Translations under genes and position numbers: made by a program
Part shown: in pieces, positions 1 to 13,895 of the stretch
Numbering within the stretch: position 1 is the stretch's first letter
Layout of the letters: each line of letters begins with the position of its first letter
The notes under the pieces: model-generated
The model's database searches: none
What the model was told of the DNA's origin: nothing
Seen by the model: only the letters and a program-made list of their open reading frames with translations
Source of the DNA: Meconema thalassinum
Lineage: Eukaryota; Arthropoda; Insecta; Orthoptera; Tettigoniidae
NCBI GenBank assembly: GCA_946902985.2
Contig: OX336395.1
Location: 287,179,065 to 287,243,064, forward strand
Reading direction: 5' to 3'
Length of the DNA stretch: 64,000 bases

Positions 1-470
1 TTTATCCACAGGCCTTATGCAAATTATTGCTAGGTTGCCAGCGTTCTTAACCATATTAATAATCACATATTCAGTATTCCCCAGGTAACTTCCAGTATGC
101 TCCTTCCTTCATCATAGCAAATATTATTCTATGAGTTCAGGAACAGTGGCTCGTATCAGACTTGTCCGTTGCTTATAGTTAGCAAAGACGTTATTGCAGT
201 AACAATCCAACAATGAAACTTTCATGGTAAAAACAAAGGAATACTAAATAGTACAATATAATTTATTACAATTTCTCAACATCCGTGGCTGATGACGAGC
301 CAATACGTTTGATGAAAGGTTCACTGGTCAGCCGTGAGAGATCACAGGGTATTGACGTCACTGCTTGGGAAAGATCGCTCTACCGTAGCCGTGCGCCCCA
401 GGTCAGATCGGGTGCATTGGAATGCAGGTGAGCGTCGTGAAAGCTGCCAGACAGCGACTGCCAACATACA
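1..470. other. Unrecognised flank left of the satellite
   Basis: No coding region, RNA gene or repeat was recognised here. A short open frame at 334-531 runs straight into the satellite and has no family features, so it is not taken as a gene. The last 50 bases may hold degenerate satellite sequence, but the 55-bp unit is only clear from about 471. Confidence 0.5.
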
Positions 471-3400
471 GTGTAGAGTGGCGATTATTATCAGTTGGCG
501 TGAGGGTCGTGCGGGTCAACTTGTAGCGTAGAGTGACAAATATTATCTGTTGGCGTGACGATCGTGCGGGTCAACTTGAAGTGTAGAGTGGCGATTGTTA
601 TCTATTGGCGTGACGGTCGTGCGGGTCAACTTGTAGTGTAGAGTGGCGATTATTATCTGTTGGCGTGACGATCGTGCGGGTCAACTTGTAGTGTAGAGTG
701 GCGATTGTTATCTATTGGCGTGAAAATCGTGAGGGTCAACTTGTAGTGTAGAGTGGCGATTGTTATCTGTTGGCGTGAAAATCGTGAGGGTCAACTTGTA
801 GTGTAGAGTGGCGATTGTTATCTATTGGCGTGACGGTCGTGCGGGTCAACTTGTAGCGTAGAGTGGCGATTAATATCTGTTGGCGTGACGGTCGTGTGGG
901 CCAACTTGTAGTGTAGAGCGACGATTATTATATGTTGGCGTGATGATCGTGCGGGTCAACTTGTAGCGTAGAGTGGCGATTATTATCTGTTGGCGTGACG
1001 ATCGTGCGGGTCAACTTGTAGCGTAGAGTGGCGATTATTATCTGTTGGCGTGACGGTCGTGCGGGTCAACTTGTAGCGTAGAGTGACAAATATTGTCTGT
1101 TGGCGTGATGGTCGTGCGGGTCAACTTGTAGTGTAGAGTGGCGATTATTATCTGTTGGCGTGACGGTCGTGCGGGTCAACTTGTAGCGTAGAGTGGCAAT
1201 TATTATCTGTTGGCGTGACGGTCGTGCGGGTCAACTTGTAGTATAGAGTGACAAATATTATCTGTTGGCGTGATGGTCGTGCGGGTCAACTTGTAGTGTA
1301 GAGTGGCGATTATTATCTGTTGGCGTGACGGTCGTGCGGGTCAACTTGTAGTGTAGAGTGACAAATATTGTCTGTTGGCGTGATGGTCGTGCGGGTCAAC
1401 TTGTAATGTAGAGTGGCGATTATTATCTGTTGGCGTGACGGTCGTGCGGGTCAACTTGTAGTGTAGAGTGGCGATTATTATCTGTTGGCGTGACGATCGT
1501 GCGGGTCAACTTGTAGTGTAGAGTGGCGATTGTTATCTATTGGCGTGAAAATCGTGCGGGTCAACTTGTAGCGTAGAGTGGCGATTATTATCTGTTGGCG
1601 TGACGATCGTGCGGGTCAGCTTGTAGTATAGAGTGACAAATATTATCTGTTAGCGTGACGGTCGTGCGGGTCAACTTGTAGTGTAGAGTGGCAATTATTA
1701 TCTGTTGGCGTGACAGTCGTGCGGGTCAGCTTGTAGTGTAGAGTGGCGATTATTACCTTTTGGCGTGACGATCGTGCGGGTCAGCTTGTAGTATAGAGTG
1801 GCAATTATTATCTGTTGGCGTGACGATCGTGCGGGTCAACTTGTAGTGTAGAGTGGCGATTATTATCTGTTGGCGTGACAGTCGTGCGGGTCAGCTTGTA
1901 GTGTAGAGTGGCGATTATTATCTGTTGGCGTGACGATCGTGCGGGTCAGCTTGTAGTATAGAGTGGCAATTATTATCTGTTGGCGTGAAGATCGTGCGGG
2001 TCAACTTGTAGTGTAGAGTGGCGATTATTACCTTTTGGCGTGACGATCGTGCGGGTCAACTTGTAGCGTAGAGTGGCGATTATTACCTTTTGGCGTGACG
2101 ATCGTGCGGGTCAACTTGTAGCATAGAGTGGCAATTATTATCTGTTGGCGTGACGGTCGTGAGGGTCAACTTGTAGCGTAGAGTGGCGATTATTATCTGT
2201 TGGCGTGACGGTCGTGCGGGTCAACTTGTAGCGTAGAGTGGCGATTATTATCTATTGGCGTGACGGTCGTGCGGGTCAACTTGTAGTGTAGAGTGGCAAT
2301 TATTATCTGTTGGCGTGACAGTCGTGCGGGTCAGCTTGTAGTGTAGAGTGGCGATTATTATCTGTTGGCGTGACGGTCGTGCGGGTCAGCTTGTAGTATA
2401 GAGTGGCAATTATTATCTGTTGGCGTGACGGTCATGCGGGTCAACTTGTAGTGTAGAGTGGCAATTATTATCTGTTGGCGTGACGGTCGTGCGGGTCAAC
2501 TCGTAGTGTAGAGTGGCAATTATTATCTGTTGGCGTGACGGTCGGGCGGGTCAACTTGTAGTGTAGAGTGGCTATTATTATCTGTTGGCGTGACGGTCGT
2601 GCGGGTCAACTTGTAGCGTAGAGTGGCGATTATTATCTGTTAGCGTGACGATCGTGCGGGTCAACTTGTAGTGTAGAGTGGCGATTATTATCTGTTGGCG
2701 TGACGGTCGTGCGGGTCAACTTGTAGTGTAGAGTGGCGATTATTATCTGTTGGCGTGACGATCGTGCGGGTCAACTTGTAGTGTAGAGTGGCAATTATTA
2801 TCTGTTGGCGTGACGATCGTGCGGGTCAGCTTGTAGTGTAGAGTGGCAATTATTATCTATTAGCGTGACGGTCGTGCGGGTCAACTTGTAGCGTAGAGTG
2901 GCGATTATTACCTTTTGGCGTGACGATCGTGCGGGTCAACTTGTAGTGTAGAGTGGCGATTATTATCTTTTGGCGTGACGATCGTGCGGGTCAACTTGTA
3001 GTGTAGAGTGGCAATTATTATCTGTTGGCGTGACGATCGTGCGGGTCAGCTTGTAGTATAGAGTGGCAAATATTATCTGTTGGCGTGACGGTCGTGCGGG
3101 TCAACTTGTAGCGTAGAGTGGCGATTATTACCTTTTGGCGTGACGATCGTGCGGGTCAACTTGTAGTGTAGAGTGGCGATTATTATCTGTTGGCGTGACG
3201 ATCGTGCGGGTCAACTTGTAGTGTAGAGTGGCAATTATTATCTGTTGGCGTGACGATCGTGCGGGTCAGCTTGTAGTGTAGAGTGGCAATTATTATCTAT
3301 TAGCGTGACGGTCGTGCGGGTCAACTTGTAGCGTAGAGTGGCGATTATTACCTTTTGGCGTGACGATCGTGCGGGTCAACTTGTAGTGTAGAGTGGCGAT

Positions 3401-6400
3401 TATTATCTGTTGGCGTGACGATCGTGCGGGTCAACTTGTAGTGTAGAGTGGCAATTATTATCTGTTGGCGTGACGATCGTGCGGGTCAACTTGTAGTGTA
3501 GAGTGGCAATTATTATCTATTAGCGTGACGGTCGTGCGGGTCAACTTGTAGCGTAGAGTGGCGATTATTACCTTTTGGCGTAACGATCGTGCGGGTCAAC
3601 TTGTGGTGTAGAGTGGCAATTATTATCTGTTGGCGTGACGATCGTGCGGGTCAACTTGTAGCAGAGAGTGGCGATTATTACCTTTTGGCGTGACGATCGT
3701 GCGGGTCAGCTTGTAGTGTAGAGTGGCATTTATTATCTATTAGCGTGACGGTCGTGCGGGTCAACTTGTAGCGTAGAGGGGCGATTATTATCTGTTAGCG
3801 TGACGATCGTGCGGGTCAACTTGTAGTGTAGAGTGGCAAATATTATCTGTTGGATTGACGGTCGTGCGGGTCAACTTGTAGTATAGAGTGGCAAATATTA
3901 TCTGTTGGCGTGACGGTCGTGCGGGTCAACTTGTAGCGTAGAGTGACAAATATTATCTGTTGGCGTGACGATCGTGTGGGTAAACTTGTAGTGTAGAGTG
4001 GCAATTACTATCTGTTGGCGTGACGGTCGTGCGGGTCAACTTGTAGCGTAGAGTGACAAATATTATCTGTTGGCGTGACGATCGTGTGGGTCAACTTGTA
4101 GTGTAGAGTGGCAATTATTATCTGTTGGCATGACGGTCGTGCGGGTCAACTTGTAGTGTAGAGTGGCGATTATTATCTGTTGGCGTGACGATCGTGTGGG
4201 TCAACTTGTAGTGTAGAGTGGCAATTATTTTCTGTTGGCATGACGGTCGTGCGGGTCAACTTGTAGTATAGAGTGGCAAATATTATCTGTTGGCGTGACG
4301 GTCGTGCGGGTCAACTTGTAGCGTAGAGTGACAAATATTATCTGTTGGCGTGACGATCGTGCGGGTCAACTTGTAGTATAGAGTGGCAAATATTATCTGT
4401 TGGCGTGACGGTCGTGCGGGTCAACTTGTAGCGTAGAGTGACAAATATTATCTGTTGGCGTGACGATCGTGTGGGTCAACTTGTAGTGTAGAGTGGCGAT
4501 TATTATCTGTTGGCGTGACGATCGTGCGGGTCAACTTGTAGTATAGAGTGGCAAATATTATCTGTTGGCGTGACGGTCGTGCGGGTCAACTTGTAGCGTA
4601 GAGTGACAAATATTATCTGTTGGCGTGACGATCGTGTGGGTCAACTTGTAGTGTAGAGTGGCAATTATTATCTGTTGGCATGACGGTCGTGCGGGTCAAC
4701 TTGTAGTGTAGAGTGGCGATTATTATCTGTTGGTGTGACGGTCGTGCGGGTCAACTTGTTGCGTAGAGTGGCGATTATTATCTGTTGGCGTGACGGTCGT
4801 GCGGGTCAACTTGTAGTGTAGAGTGGCGATTATTATCTGTTGGCGTGACGGTCGTGCGGGTCAACTTGTAGTATAGAGTGGCGATTATTATCTGTTGGCG
4901 TGACGATCGTGCGGGTCAACTTGTAGTATAGAGTGGCGATTATTATCTGTTGGCGTGACGGTCGTGCGGGTCAACTTGTAGTGTAGAGTGGCGATCATTA
5001 TCTGTTGACGTGACGGTCGTGCGGGTCAACTTGTAGCGTAGAGTGGCGATTATTACCTTTTGGCGTGACGATCGTGCGGGTCAACTTGTAGCGTAGAGTG
5101 GCAATTATTATCTGTTGGCGTGACGGTCGTGCGGGTCAACTTGTAGCATAGAGTGGCAATTATTATCTGTTAGCGTGACGATCGTGCGGGTCAACTTGTA
5201 GTGTAGAGTGGCGATTATTATCTGTTGGCGTGTTGGTCGTGCGGGTCAACTTGTAGCGTAGAGTGGCAATTATTATCTGTTGGCGTGACGGTCGTGCGGA
5301 TCAACTTGTAGTGTAGAGTGGCGATTGTTATCTGTTGGCGTGAAAATCGTGAGGGTCAACTTGTAGTGTAGAGTGGCGATTATTATCCGTTAGCGTGACG
5401 GTCGTGCGGGTCAACTTGTTGCGTAGAGTGGCGATTATTATCTGTTGGCGTGACGGTCGTGCGGGTCAACTTGTAGCGTAGAGTGACAAATATTATCTGT
5501 TGGCGTGACGATCGTGTGGGTCAGCTTGTAGTGTAGAGTGGCAATTGTTATCTGTTCGCGTGACGGTCGTGCGGGTCGACTTGTAGTGTAGAGTGGCAAT
5601 TGTTATCTGTTCGCGTGACGGTCGTGCGGGTCAACTTGTAGTGTAGAGTGGCGATTGTTATCTGTTAGCGTGACGGTCGTGCGGGTCAACTTGTAGTGTA
5701 GAGTGGCGATTGTTATCTGTTAGCGTGACGGTCGTGCGGGTCAACTTGTAGTGTAGAGTGGCGATTGTTATCTGTTCGCGTGACGGTCGTGCGGGTCGAC
5801 TTGTAGTGTAGAGTGGCGATTATTATCCGTTAGCGTGACGGTCGTGCGGGTCAACTTGTAGTGTAGAGTGGCGATTATTATCTGTTGGCGTGACGGTCGT
5901 GCGGGTCAACTTGTAGTGTAGAGTGACGATTATTATCTGTTGGCGTGACGGTCGTGCGGGTCAACTTGTAGTGTAGAGTGGCAATTATTATCTGTTGGCG
6001 TGACGGTCGTGCGGGTCAACTTGTAGTTTAGAGTGGCAATTATTATCTGTTGGCGTGACGGTCGTGCGGGTCAACTTGTAGTGTAGAGTGGCAATTATTA
6101 TCCGTTAGCGTGACGGTCGTGCGGGTCAACTTGTAGCGTAGAGTGGCAATTATTATCTGTTGGCGTGACGGTCCTGCGGGTCAACTTGTAGTGTAGAGTG
6201 GCAATTATTATCTGTTGGCGTGACGGTCGTGCGGGTCAACTTGTAGCGTAGAGTGGCGATTATTATCTGTTAGCGTGACGGTCGTGCGGGTCAACTTGTA
6301 GTGTAGAGTGGCAATTATTATCTGTTGGCGTGACGGTCGTGCGGGTCAACTTGTAGCGTAGAGTGGCGATTATTATCTGTTGGCGTGACGGTCGTGCGGG

Positions 6401-9400
6401 TCAACTTGTAGCGTAGGGTGGCGATTATTATCCGTTAGCGTGACGGTCGTGCGGGTCAACTTGTAGCGTAGAGTGGCGATTATTATCTGTTGGCGTGACG
6501 GTCGTGCGGGTCAACTTGTAGCGTAGAGTGGCGATTATTATCTGTTAGCGTGACGGTCGTGCGGGTCAACTTGTAGCGTAGAGTGGCGATTATTATCTGT
6601 TAGCGTGACGATCGTGCGGGTCAACTTGTAGTGTAGAGTGACAAATATTGTCTGTTGGCGTGACGGTCGTGCGGGTCAACTTGTAGTGTAGAGTGACGAT
6701 TATTATCTGTTGGCGTGACGGTCGTGCGGGTCAACTTGTAGTGTAGAGTGGCGATTATTACCTTTTGGCGTGACGATCGTGCGGGTCAACTTGTAGCGTA
6801 GAGTGGCAATTATTATCTGTTCGCGTGACGTTCGTGTGGGTCAACTTGTAGCGTAGAATGGCAATTATTATCTGTTGGCGTGACGATCGTGCGGGTCAAC
6901 TTGTAGTGTAGAGTGACAAATATTGTCTGTTGGCGTGACGGTCGTGCGGGTCAACTTGTAGTGTAGAGTGACGATTATTATCTGTTGGCGTGACGGTCGT
7001 GCGGGTCAACTTGTAGTGTAGAGTGGCGATTATTACCTTTTGGCGTGACGATCGTGCGGGTCAACTTGTAGCGTAGAGTGGCAATTATTATCTGTTGGCG
7101 TGACGGTCGTGTGGGTCAACTTGTAGTGTAGAGTGGCAATTATTATCTGTTGGCGTGATGGTCGTGCGGGTCAATTTGTAGTGTAGAGTGGCAATTGTTA
7201 TCTGTTCGCGTGACGGTCGTGCGGGTCAACTTGTAGTGTAGAGTGGCGATTATTATCTGTTGGCGTGACGATCGTGCGGGTCAACTTGTAGTGTAGAGTG
7301 GCGATTATTATCTGTTGGCGTGACGGTCGTGTGGGTCAACTTGTAGTGTAGAGTGGCAATCATTATCTGTTGGCGTGATGGTCGTGCGGGTCAACTTGTA
7401 GTGTAGAGTGGCAATTATTATCTGTTGGCGTGACGGTCTTGCGGGTCAACTTGTAGTGTAGAGTGGCAATTATTATCTGTTGGCGTGACGGTCGTGTGGG
7501 TCAACTTGTAGTGTAGAGTGGCGATTATTATCTGTTGGCGTGACGGTCGTGTGGGTCAACTTGTAGTGTAGAGTGGCAATCATTATCTGTTGGCGTGATG
7601 GTCGTGCGGGTCAACTTGTAGTGTAGAGTGGCAATTATTATCTGTTGGCGTGACGGTCTTGCGGGTCAACTTGTAGTGTAGAGTGGCAATTATTATCTGT
7701 TGGCGTGATGGTCGTGCGGGTCAACTTGTAGCTCAGAGAGGCGATTATTATCTGTTGGCGTGACGGTCGTGCGGGTCAACTTGCTCCATAGCGTGACGAT
7801 TATTACCTGTTCGCGTGACGATCGTGCGGGTCAACTTGTAGCGTAGAGTGACAAATATTGTCTGTTGGCGTGACGATCGTGTGGGTCAACTTGTAGTGTA
7901 GAGTGGCGATTATTATCTGTTGGCGTGACGATCGTGCGGGTCAACTTGTAGCATAGAGTGGCGATTATTATCTGTTCGCGTGATGGTCGTGCGGGTCAAC
8001 TTGTAGCTCAGAGAGGCGATTATTATCTGTTGGCGTGACGGTCGTGCGGGTCAACTTGCTGCATAGCGTGACGATTATTACCTGTTCGCGTGACGATCGT
8101 GCGGGTCAACTTGTAGTGTAGAGTGGCAATTATTATCTGTTGGCGTGAAAATCGTGAGGGTCAACTTGTAGTGTAGAGTGGCGATTGTTATCTATTGGCG
8201 TGACGGTCGTGCGGGTCAACTTGTAGCTCAGAGAGGCGATTATTATCTGTTCGCGTGACGGTCGTGCGGGTCAACTTGTAGCTCAGAGAGGCGATTATTA
8301 TCTGTTGGCGTGACGGTCGTGCGGGTCAACTTGCTGCATAGCGTGACGATTATTACCTGTTCGCGTGACGATCGTGCGGGTCAACTTGTAGTGTAGAGTG
8401 GCAATTATTATCTGTTGGCGTGAAAATCGTGAGGGTCAACTTGTAGTGTAGAGTGGCGATTGTTATCTATTGGCGTGACGGTCGTGCAGGTCAACTTGTA
8501 GCTCAGAGAGGCGATTATTATCTGTTCGCGTGACGGTCGTGCGGGTCAACTTGTAGCTCAGAGAGGCGATTATTATCTGTTGGCGTGACGATCGTGCGGG
8601 TCAACTTGTAGCTCAGAGAGGCGATTATTATCTGTTCGCGTGACGGTCGTGCGTGTCAACTTGTAGCTCAGAGAGGCGATTATTATCTGTTGGCGTGACG
8701 GTCGTGCGGGTCAACTTGCTGCATAGCGTGACGATTATTACCTGTTCGCGTGACGATCGTGCGGGTCAACTTGTAGTGTAGAGTGGCAATTATTATCTGT
8801 TGGCGTGAAAATCGTGAGGGTCAACTTGTAGTGTAGAGTGGCGATTGTTATCTATTGGCGTGACGGTCGTGCGGGTCAACTTGTAGCGTAGAGTGACAAA
8901 TATTGTCTGTTGGCGTGACGATCGTGTGGGTCAACTTGTAGCTCAGAGAGGCGATTATTATCTGTTCGCGTGATGGTCGTGCGGGTCAACTTGTAGTGTA
9001 GAGTGGCAATTATTATCTATTGGCGTGACGATCGTGTGGGTCAACTTGTAGTGTAGAGTGGCGATTATTATCTGTTGGCGTGACGATCGTGCGGGTCAAC
9101 TTGTAGCATAGAGTGGCGATTATTATCTGTTCGCGTGATGGTCGTGCGGGTCAACTTGTAGCTCAGAGAGGCGATTATTATCTGTTGGCGTGACGGTCGT
9201 GCGGGTCAACTTGTAGCTCAGAGAGGCGATTATTATCTGTTGGCGTGACGATCGTGCGGGTCAACTTGTAGCTCAGGGAGGCGATTATTATCTGTTGGCG
9301 TGACGATCGTGCGGGTCAACTTGTAGCTCAGAGAGGCGATTATTATCTGTTGGCGTGACGGTCGTGCGGGTCAACTTGTAGCTCAGAGAGGCGATTATTA

Positions 9401-9557
9401 TCTGTTCGCGTGACGGTCGTGCGGGTCAACTTGTAGCTCAGAGAGGCGATTATTATCTGTTGGCGTGACGATCGTGCGGGTCAACTTGTAGCTCAGAGAG
9501 GCGATTATTATCTGTTGGCGTTTCAGTCGTGCAGCTCAACTTGTGGTGCAGTGAGGT
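471..9557. repeat. Satellite array, 55-bp unit, about 165 copies
   Basis: An uninterrupted head-to-tail array. The shared GCGGGTCAAC block recurs every 55 bases (for example ending at 575 and 630), and 9,087 bp divided by 55 gives about 165 units. The unit contains GAGTGGCGATTATTATCTG, then TTGGCGTGACGGTCGTGCGG. Because 55 is not a multiple of three and the unit carries TAG triplets, no frame stays open, so it is not a coding repeat. Variants are clustered: ACCTTTTGGCG copies recur every 220 bp at 2911-3571, TTGCTGCATA-type copies every 275 bp at 7781-8331, and GCTCAGAGAG copies are confined to about 7731-9500. The last copies near 9520-9557 are degenerate. Heterochromatic or centromere-type satellite is inference only. 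Confidence 0.97.
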
Positions 9558-12065
9558 AAGAAGTTTAAATCCACCATGGACAGACATTTCTGCCAATGTG
9601 TGTTGTTGGTGGATTCATGATTCATGGTTCAAGATTGTTGTTAGCAGTGGCAACAAAGATAGCTGCGCCGGATAAGGAAGTTGGTAGTGACCAAACGTTA
9701 GTAGTGCTAGAATACATTATGACGTTAGTGGTCAAGAAGCTATGCCAAGGTGGTTGTGGTGGTCTGTAACCTGTGGCCATGGAGGGGGCAGTAACATGTC
9801 CGGAAGGGGGATGGAGGGCTGTGGTGGTGGCGGTTTGCTACACTCAGGTCGTGAACCGATATTCGGGTTGTTGCAGCGCGGAACGGTGTTGTGGTAGAGG
9901 TTCTGGGAAATAAGCCGTGCTGTTCCTGTGCAAATCCGTCTGCGAGTATGTGGCGCGCAGGTTTACTTAGCGAGGGGTCCAGGAGTTCGGGAGACTGTCG
10001 CCTCCTGGGTCCGTGCAAAACTTGCAGAGATGGCAGAATGCAACTACAGGTGGCTTACCACTCTGACGCATAATGTTTGACCACTAGAGCCATGAAACCT
10101 GCCGTGGTAGCCTCTCCAGTCCTATTGTCCTATCTACACTGAAAGTAGGTCCTCAGCCTTCTGCACTTAAGGGAATATTCCTTCTCAAATCTGTAACATT
10201 ATCCGTCTGTCAGAGGACATCTCGCATACACAAATGCGTACTGCACTGCCGTGTCACACTTGACTGAATCACTGATTCGTTGCAGCCCACTTTGTTGACT
10301 GACTGCACCGTCGTACACAAGTCACTGAACTCTGCTCTGTGGCATTCCTTTCATAGCTGGAGGGATACTCAGGATCTCTGAAGGTGGTTTTGAAATTCTG
10401 GACTTAACGATACCTTGAAGTATATTTTAGACCTTTCTCCATGTTCCACGCTATCTCTTGAGGACCTCTACGATGCAAATTCACATGAGTACTGTACCCG
10501 TGTTACCCCTTCCAGGAAGAGATACGCGATGATCCGGCTAAACGCAACGTATATCACCCGAAAGCAGCAAGCGGTGAAGAAAACAAAATAAACAGAGTTT
10601 GTGGGAATCCCGCCTGGAATGAACACATAATAGCTCGTGTAGGCATGATACAAAGTATCTAGTGGGCGTTACGGGTAAAAGAAAAGGTGTACAACCACAA
10701 AATGGTTTCATAAAAATAAAACACTCTCTTGGTGAAGCAATATCGTTACCAAGCAAGAAAAAAACAAGAAATAACACACTCACGGTTAAGATTAACGAGA
10801 ACAGAAGTCATATTGCATCTGGCAAGCAAGAATGATAATAAATCAATCCAGCCTCCAAAACTGACGGTATAGCGAAGTTCCGTTATGATGCAAGAGTCCA
10901 TTTCCAAAGAAACCGATCAGGTCGTGCCACGATATTAATTCACAGGGGTTCGAAAGAAATGATCAAAAGAAAAATGTTAATCTGCCACACTAAGAATTAT
11001 TTCTTCGCACATTATCACACCTCACTAATTCCTGAGTGACCTAATCCATAATAATTTTATACAATATCCTGTGAATGTATTCAAAAATCTACTAAGCACT
11101 GCATCAAAAACCACAATAATCAATCCTATAATTATTTACACTTATTTATACCTAATGTTGTGGAAAAAGTAATTCAGTAGTCCACCCCTGCTAATTTCAT
11201 GTATTGTAAATTGAACAATCATCCTTCCATCTAATGCATTTTACACTATGGTTTCATGGGATTCATTATAATTAGTCATATTCTTTAACGTTCGCTTATA
11301 CTGGTAATTTAATCAATCATCAGAATCGTGCTGTTTGAGTTTCATTTACAAATATAGAAATAAGGTTTCCTAAACTTCTGGAATGTTCAACTGAGTTATT
11401 CGTTATCTGAGATTCATATCCAAAATGATTTTCAATTTATCCCTTAACCTTCTCTAGATGTGCAAATACTGTATGTCTTAGCTTTCATAGATTATGAGGA
11501 TTTGATCAACCTATACATTCCTAAGCTGCTTGTGCCTCAGCTACACCACGTAAATATTCCTAAATAAGATTTCATTATCCATAAAAGAGCACATAAATTC
11601 ATCACCATAAATCACATCTCTATAGGACTGTGGTTCCTTTAATTAACCTCATCAGAATGCAGATCCTTGCCTGTACATTTCCAATTCCACTACATTCAAA
11701 ACCATCGTCAATTAAACTTCATTATAACGCCATCGATACGTGGCAACGCTATCAATTCATTCATCTTTCTCTATCGAATGCATAAAACGCTATATCTAAA
11801 AACCTCTTAATAGATCATCAGCAATGCATCCCTTACATCTACGATTTAGTTACTGCAGATAATCATAATGGATTTTATAAATCATTAGCGTTCTATTCTC
11901 AAATTTACAATAACATTCTAACAGTTAACTATCGACAATGAGCGCATTTGACTCAAGCATCACACAACTCGTGATCCACTATTTTATTATACCAACAGCA
12001 TTCCTCAGTCTATCATAACTTGTCATAAAACGTATCCTACTGTTCCTACAACCTTTGGAAAAACG
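9558..12065. other. Unrecognised DNA between satellite and RT ORF
   Basis: No gene was supported. The first 1.2 kb is of mixed composition with short overlapping open frames on both strands (9740-10073) that look incidental. From about 10,800 to 12,060 the plus strand becomes AT-rich and relatively poor in G, with no long frame and no recognised repeat. The reverse transcriptase homology begins abruptly at the right edge, as expected for a 5'-truncated retrotransposon insertion. Confidence 0.5.
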
Positions 12066-13895
12066 ATGGAATATGGTCGAAACCAAATGAATCAAGAAGT
12101 GGGTAATTATTATCATCATTATACTGAGTATATCGCTCCTCCAACCTATGAAGAAGTCAGAGGTATAATTAAACTACTCAAGAATAATAAAGCTTCTGGG
12201 GAAGACGGGATAGTAGCAGAAATGCTAAAACATGACGGAGAACACACCTTCAGGAGCATACATAAAGTAATTCTGGACATATGGACTAGTGAGAGGCTCC
12301 CAGATGATTGGACGTCAGCCATTATCCATCCAATCCACAAGATGGGAAGCAAAACAGATCCCAGTAACTACAGAGGAATATCACTCATTGCTGTTACCTA
12401 TAAGATATTTTCCAAGATTCTGGAACGCCATGTAACGAGACAGCTGGATAAAGAGTTAGGAGAATATCAAGCAGGGTTCAGAGCATCGAGGTCCTGTACC
12501 GAGCAGATACATAATCTGAAGACCATCCTTCAATACAGCAAGTCAAGAGCCAGACAATGGGTAGCTATATTTGTCGACTTCCAGAAAGCATACGACTCAG
12601 TGGACAGAATTACTCTTTTTAACACCTTGAGGGAACTAGGACTCAACGACAAGATCAATAGGCTGGTGCAAGCCATCCTGCACAACACCACAGCCAGAGT
12701 AAAGTTTAGAGGACAGCTCTCGGAGAGTTTCACCATCAAAACAGGGGTGAGACAAAGAGACGGCATCTCATGCATATTATGTAATTGTGTTCTGGAAAAG
12801 ATCATTAGAGATTGGACGAGAATCCTACCAGAGAATACTGGATTACGGATGGGGATTAAAGCTGACAACCTAAGGATTCCATACCTAGCCTTTGCAGACG
12901 ATCTGACTTTATTGGCAAATGACATACAGGAGGCTACTACTCAGCTCCAAACACTGCACTCAATAGCTGCTAAAACGGGTCTTTTGATTAACATAGGAAA
13001 GACCGAGTTTGTTACTAACATCAAGGATGCCCCTAGAATGATGAGAGTCAGTGATAACATCTACATCAAGAGAGTCAAAAGTGTAAAATACCTTGGGGAA
13101 TGGTTTTCAGAGCACCTCAGCGAAACAGTGGCTCTTGAACACAGGAGACTCAAACTAGATAAGGCTTACCATGCCTGTAGAAAACTATATGCTTCAAAAA
13201 ATTTGTCGATGAATGTCAAACTAAGACACTACAATGCAGTAGTCAGACCTTCAGTCCTCTATGCAGCAGAGTGCCTATGTCTAACTAAGAAGACCCCTTT
13301 AAGAGCCCTCGAGGTACAAGAAAGAAAGTTCCTGAGACGGATAGTAGGACCAAGAATTCTACCAGATGGAAGCCGATGGTATCAACCAAATCGTGAGCTA
13401 TATAAACACCAAGAAAATCTCATAGATGCCATCAGAAGAATGCGACTGGCTTTTTACGGACATCTATTCAGAATGGACTCAAACAGGTTATCCCATAGGA
13501 TCTTCAAGGCTGCTAACAAGGGCAAAGCTACTGGATTCTTGTGGAAGAAGCAAGTGGAGAAGGATCTTTCGGAACTCCATATAAATGAAAATGGCATAGC
13601 CGACCGGAGTAACTATCATGCAGCTCTTAAAATTAAATCCTTCGTAACATCCCTCACAGAAGTTACCCACAGACCAAAAGACGAGACTAGGAAATGGTCT
13701 GAGGAACGTAAGATTCAATTTAGCCGGAAAATGAAGGACGACTGGGCCATCAGAAAAGCTCGAGGTACCAACATGAAAGCAGCTGCCAAACCCACCACTA
13801 AGAACACCAATCGTGGCAAGCCTGACGATGACATCAAGAAACAGCTAAAACATCAAGCACCGTGGTCCATAGATGGCCCTAACGAAATAAAATAA
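12066..13895 (+). CDS. RTE-like non-LTR retrotransposon reverse transcriptase, 5'-truncated copy
   Basis: An open frame of 609 codons encoding a reverse transcriptase. Visible blocks in order are an N-terminal [10 protein letters not shown] segment, [21 protein letters not shown], the catalytic [13 protein letters not shown] (first Asp), GVRQRDGIS, the catalytic FADD box near residue 277, a GKTEF segment, and a C-terminal tail with FYGHLFRM and WKKQVEKDL. This order and tail are typical of RTE/BovB-type elements. The family normally has an upstream endonuclease, which is absent; homology starts near the first Met, so the copy is 5'-truncated and this start is arbitrary. The usual RQGD is RQRD and the following Phe of the LLFN block is Cys, so activity is doubtful although the frame is open. 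The stop is followed at once by an AATAAAATAAAA tail, which fits a short 3'UTR. Confidence 0.88.
   Translation: MEYGRNQMNQEVGNYYHHYTEYIAPPTYEEVRGIIKLLKNNKASGEDGIVAEMLKHDGEHTFRSIHKVILDIWTSERLPDDWTSAIIHPIHKMGSKTDPSNYRGISLIAVTYKIFSKILERHVTRQLDKELGEYQAGFRASRSCTEQIHNLKTILQYSKSRARQWVAIFVDFQKAYDSVDRITLFNTLRELGLNDKINRLVQAILHNTTARVKFRGQLSESFTIKTGVRQRDGISCILCNCVLEKIIRDWTRILPENTGLRMGIKADNLRIPYLAFADDLTLLANDIQEATTQLQTLHSIAAKTGLLINIGKTEFVTNIKDAPRMMRVSDNIYIKRVKSVKYLGEWFSEHLSETVALEHRRLKLDKAYHACRKLYASKNLSMNVKLRHYNAVVRPSVLYAAECLCLTKKTPLRALEVQERKFLRRIVGPRILPDGSRWYQPNRELYKHQENLIDAIRRMRLAFYGHLFRMDSNRLSHRIFKAANKGKATGFLWKKQVEKDLSELHINENGIADRSNYHAALKIKSFVTSLTEVTHRPKDETRKWSEERKIQFSRKMKDDWAIRKARGTNMKAAAKPTTKNTNRGKPDDDIKKQLKHQAPWSIDGPNEIK

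Noticed and set aside
334..531. 65-codon ORF at the left end
   Set aside because: It runs into the satellite, where TAG triplets end every frame; it has no family features.
471..9557. CRISPR-like array
   Set aside because: The units are contiguous 55-mers with no unique spacers, and the window is eukaryotic.
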